Positions 63,629 through 64,000 of a DNA stretch of 64,000 bases are shown one piece after another. This stretch comes from Prevotella fusca JCM 17724 (lineage in GTDB: Bacteria > Bacteroidota > Bacteroidia > Bacteroidales > Bacteroidaceae). Location: the NCBI RefSeq assembly GCF_001262015.1, contig NZ_CP012074.1, forward strand, positions 13,501-77,500. The letters run 5' to 3'. Position 1 is the first letter of the stretch, and every line of letters starts with the position of its first letter. The notes beneath the pieces are model-generated. The model was given only the letters and a program-made list of their open reading frames with translations. It was not told the origin of the DNA and did not search any database. Position numbers and translations under genes: made by a program.

Positions 63629-63823
63629 CGCTGGCACGGATACATCTCCGTCGTCCGGCACAGGATCTTTGACATATTGACACAAGCAAGACTGTATGTA
63701 GAACTGATTCTTCATGTTCATGAAGGATCGGAATTCTAAAGAAGTTTAACTTCAAGATTAGAATCACACAACAGCTGAAAGTATGAGCTACATTCCCTGC
63801 GGTCATTCGCAGGGAAGGCGAAG

Positions 63824-64000
63824 AAAGTAAGAAAGGGCGCATGGCGGATGCCTTGGCTCACGGAGGCGATGAAGGACGTGATAAGCTGCGATAAGCCCTG
63901 GGTAGGTGCAAATGACCTTTGATCCAGGGATTTCCGAATGGGACAACCCGGCAGGCTGAAGACCTGTCATCACTGCATCTGCGGTGAGGCGAACGGAGGG
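63824..64000 (+). rRNA. rrl: 23S ribosomal RNA, 5' part
   Basis: GCGCATGGCGGATGCCTTGG, GAGGCGATGAAGGACGTG and GATTTCCGAATGGG-type sequences mark the 5' end of 23S. The gene runs off the window. The start is within a few bases. Confidence 0.95.

Overview
This 64 kb window comes from the chromosome of a Bacteroidota bacterium, most likely an oral or gut Prevotella. Evidence: genes are preceded by the Bacteroidota promoter pattern (TTTG, about 19-20 bp, TAnnTTTG) and mostly lack Shine-Dalgarno sequences. The 16S rRNA ends in ACCTCCTTTCT. A C10 protease of the interpain type carries a C-terminal type IX secretion signal, a NigD-like lipoprotein is present, and gene blocks such as PASTA-rluD-ddl and murF, ackA-pta and cdaA-folP are typical of the group. 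The genus is an inference; the 16S gene here (about 61727-63259) would settle it.

Layout. 1-9 kb: acyl-CoA ligase, RF2, a small membrane protein, a CYTH enzyme converging on a VanZ-like protein, a sodium symporter, a helix-hairpin-helix protein and MurF. 9-15 kb: tRNA-Pro, DusB, a compact three-gene DUF3791/DUF3990/DUF3791-like locus that looks like a toxin-antitoxin module, a metal P-type ATPase behind a palindromic operator, a secreted small protein, and a membrane protein/XRE pair. 15-19 kb: peroxide defence (ahpF, ahpC, divergent oxyR). 19-27 kb: a complete anaerobic glycerol-3-phosphate operon on the minus strand (glpA-glpB-glpC-glpK-glpF) ending in an exported HAD phosphatase. 28-38 kb: SPFH protein, threonine breakdown pair (tdh/kbl, divergent), C10 protease, NigD-like lipoprotein, acyltransferase, DeoR regulator. 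38-49 kb: glycosyltransferase, radC, an Fe-S assembly factor, an LpxH-like hydrolase, a candidate small RNA, ackA-pta, a DUF2156-GNAT fusion, cdaA and folP. 50-61 kb: efp, rpmH, PASTA-rluD-ddl, M48 protease, BI-1 protein, argR, PspC, an XRE-cupin regulator and an acyl-CoA synthetase. 61.7 kb to the end: an rRNA operon (16S, tRNA-Ile, tRNA-Ala, start of 23S).

The most unusual signal is in the gaps. At least twelve intergenic stretches carry short tandem arrays with the same 22-bp period, usually three to five units, although the unit sequence differs between loci. Five copies share one unit family and the same flanks and lie upstream of co-oriented genes. Four others share a TTCATGAA-centred unit and form palindromic elements of about 94 bp. 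Three more (oxyR-ahpC gap, kbl-protease gap, lpxH-ackA gap) have private units. A 66-bp (3 x 22) promoter-containing unit is triplicated before the Fe-S assembly gene. Degenerate 7-bp and 8-bp arrays also occur, and one 7-bp array lies in frame inside murF. I know of no described system that explains the shared 22-bp period, and I treat it as the main lead in the window.
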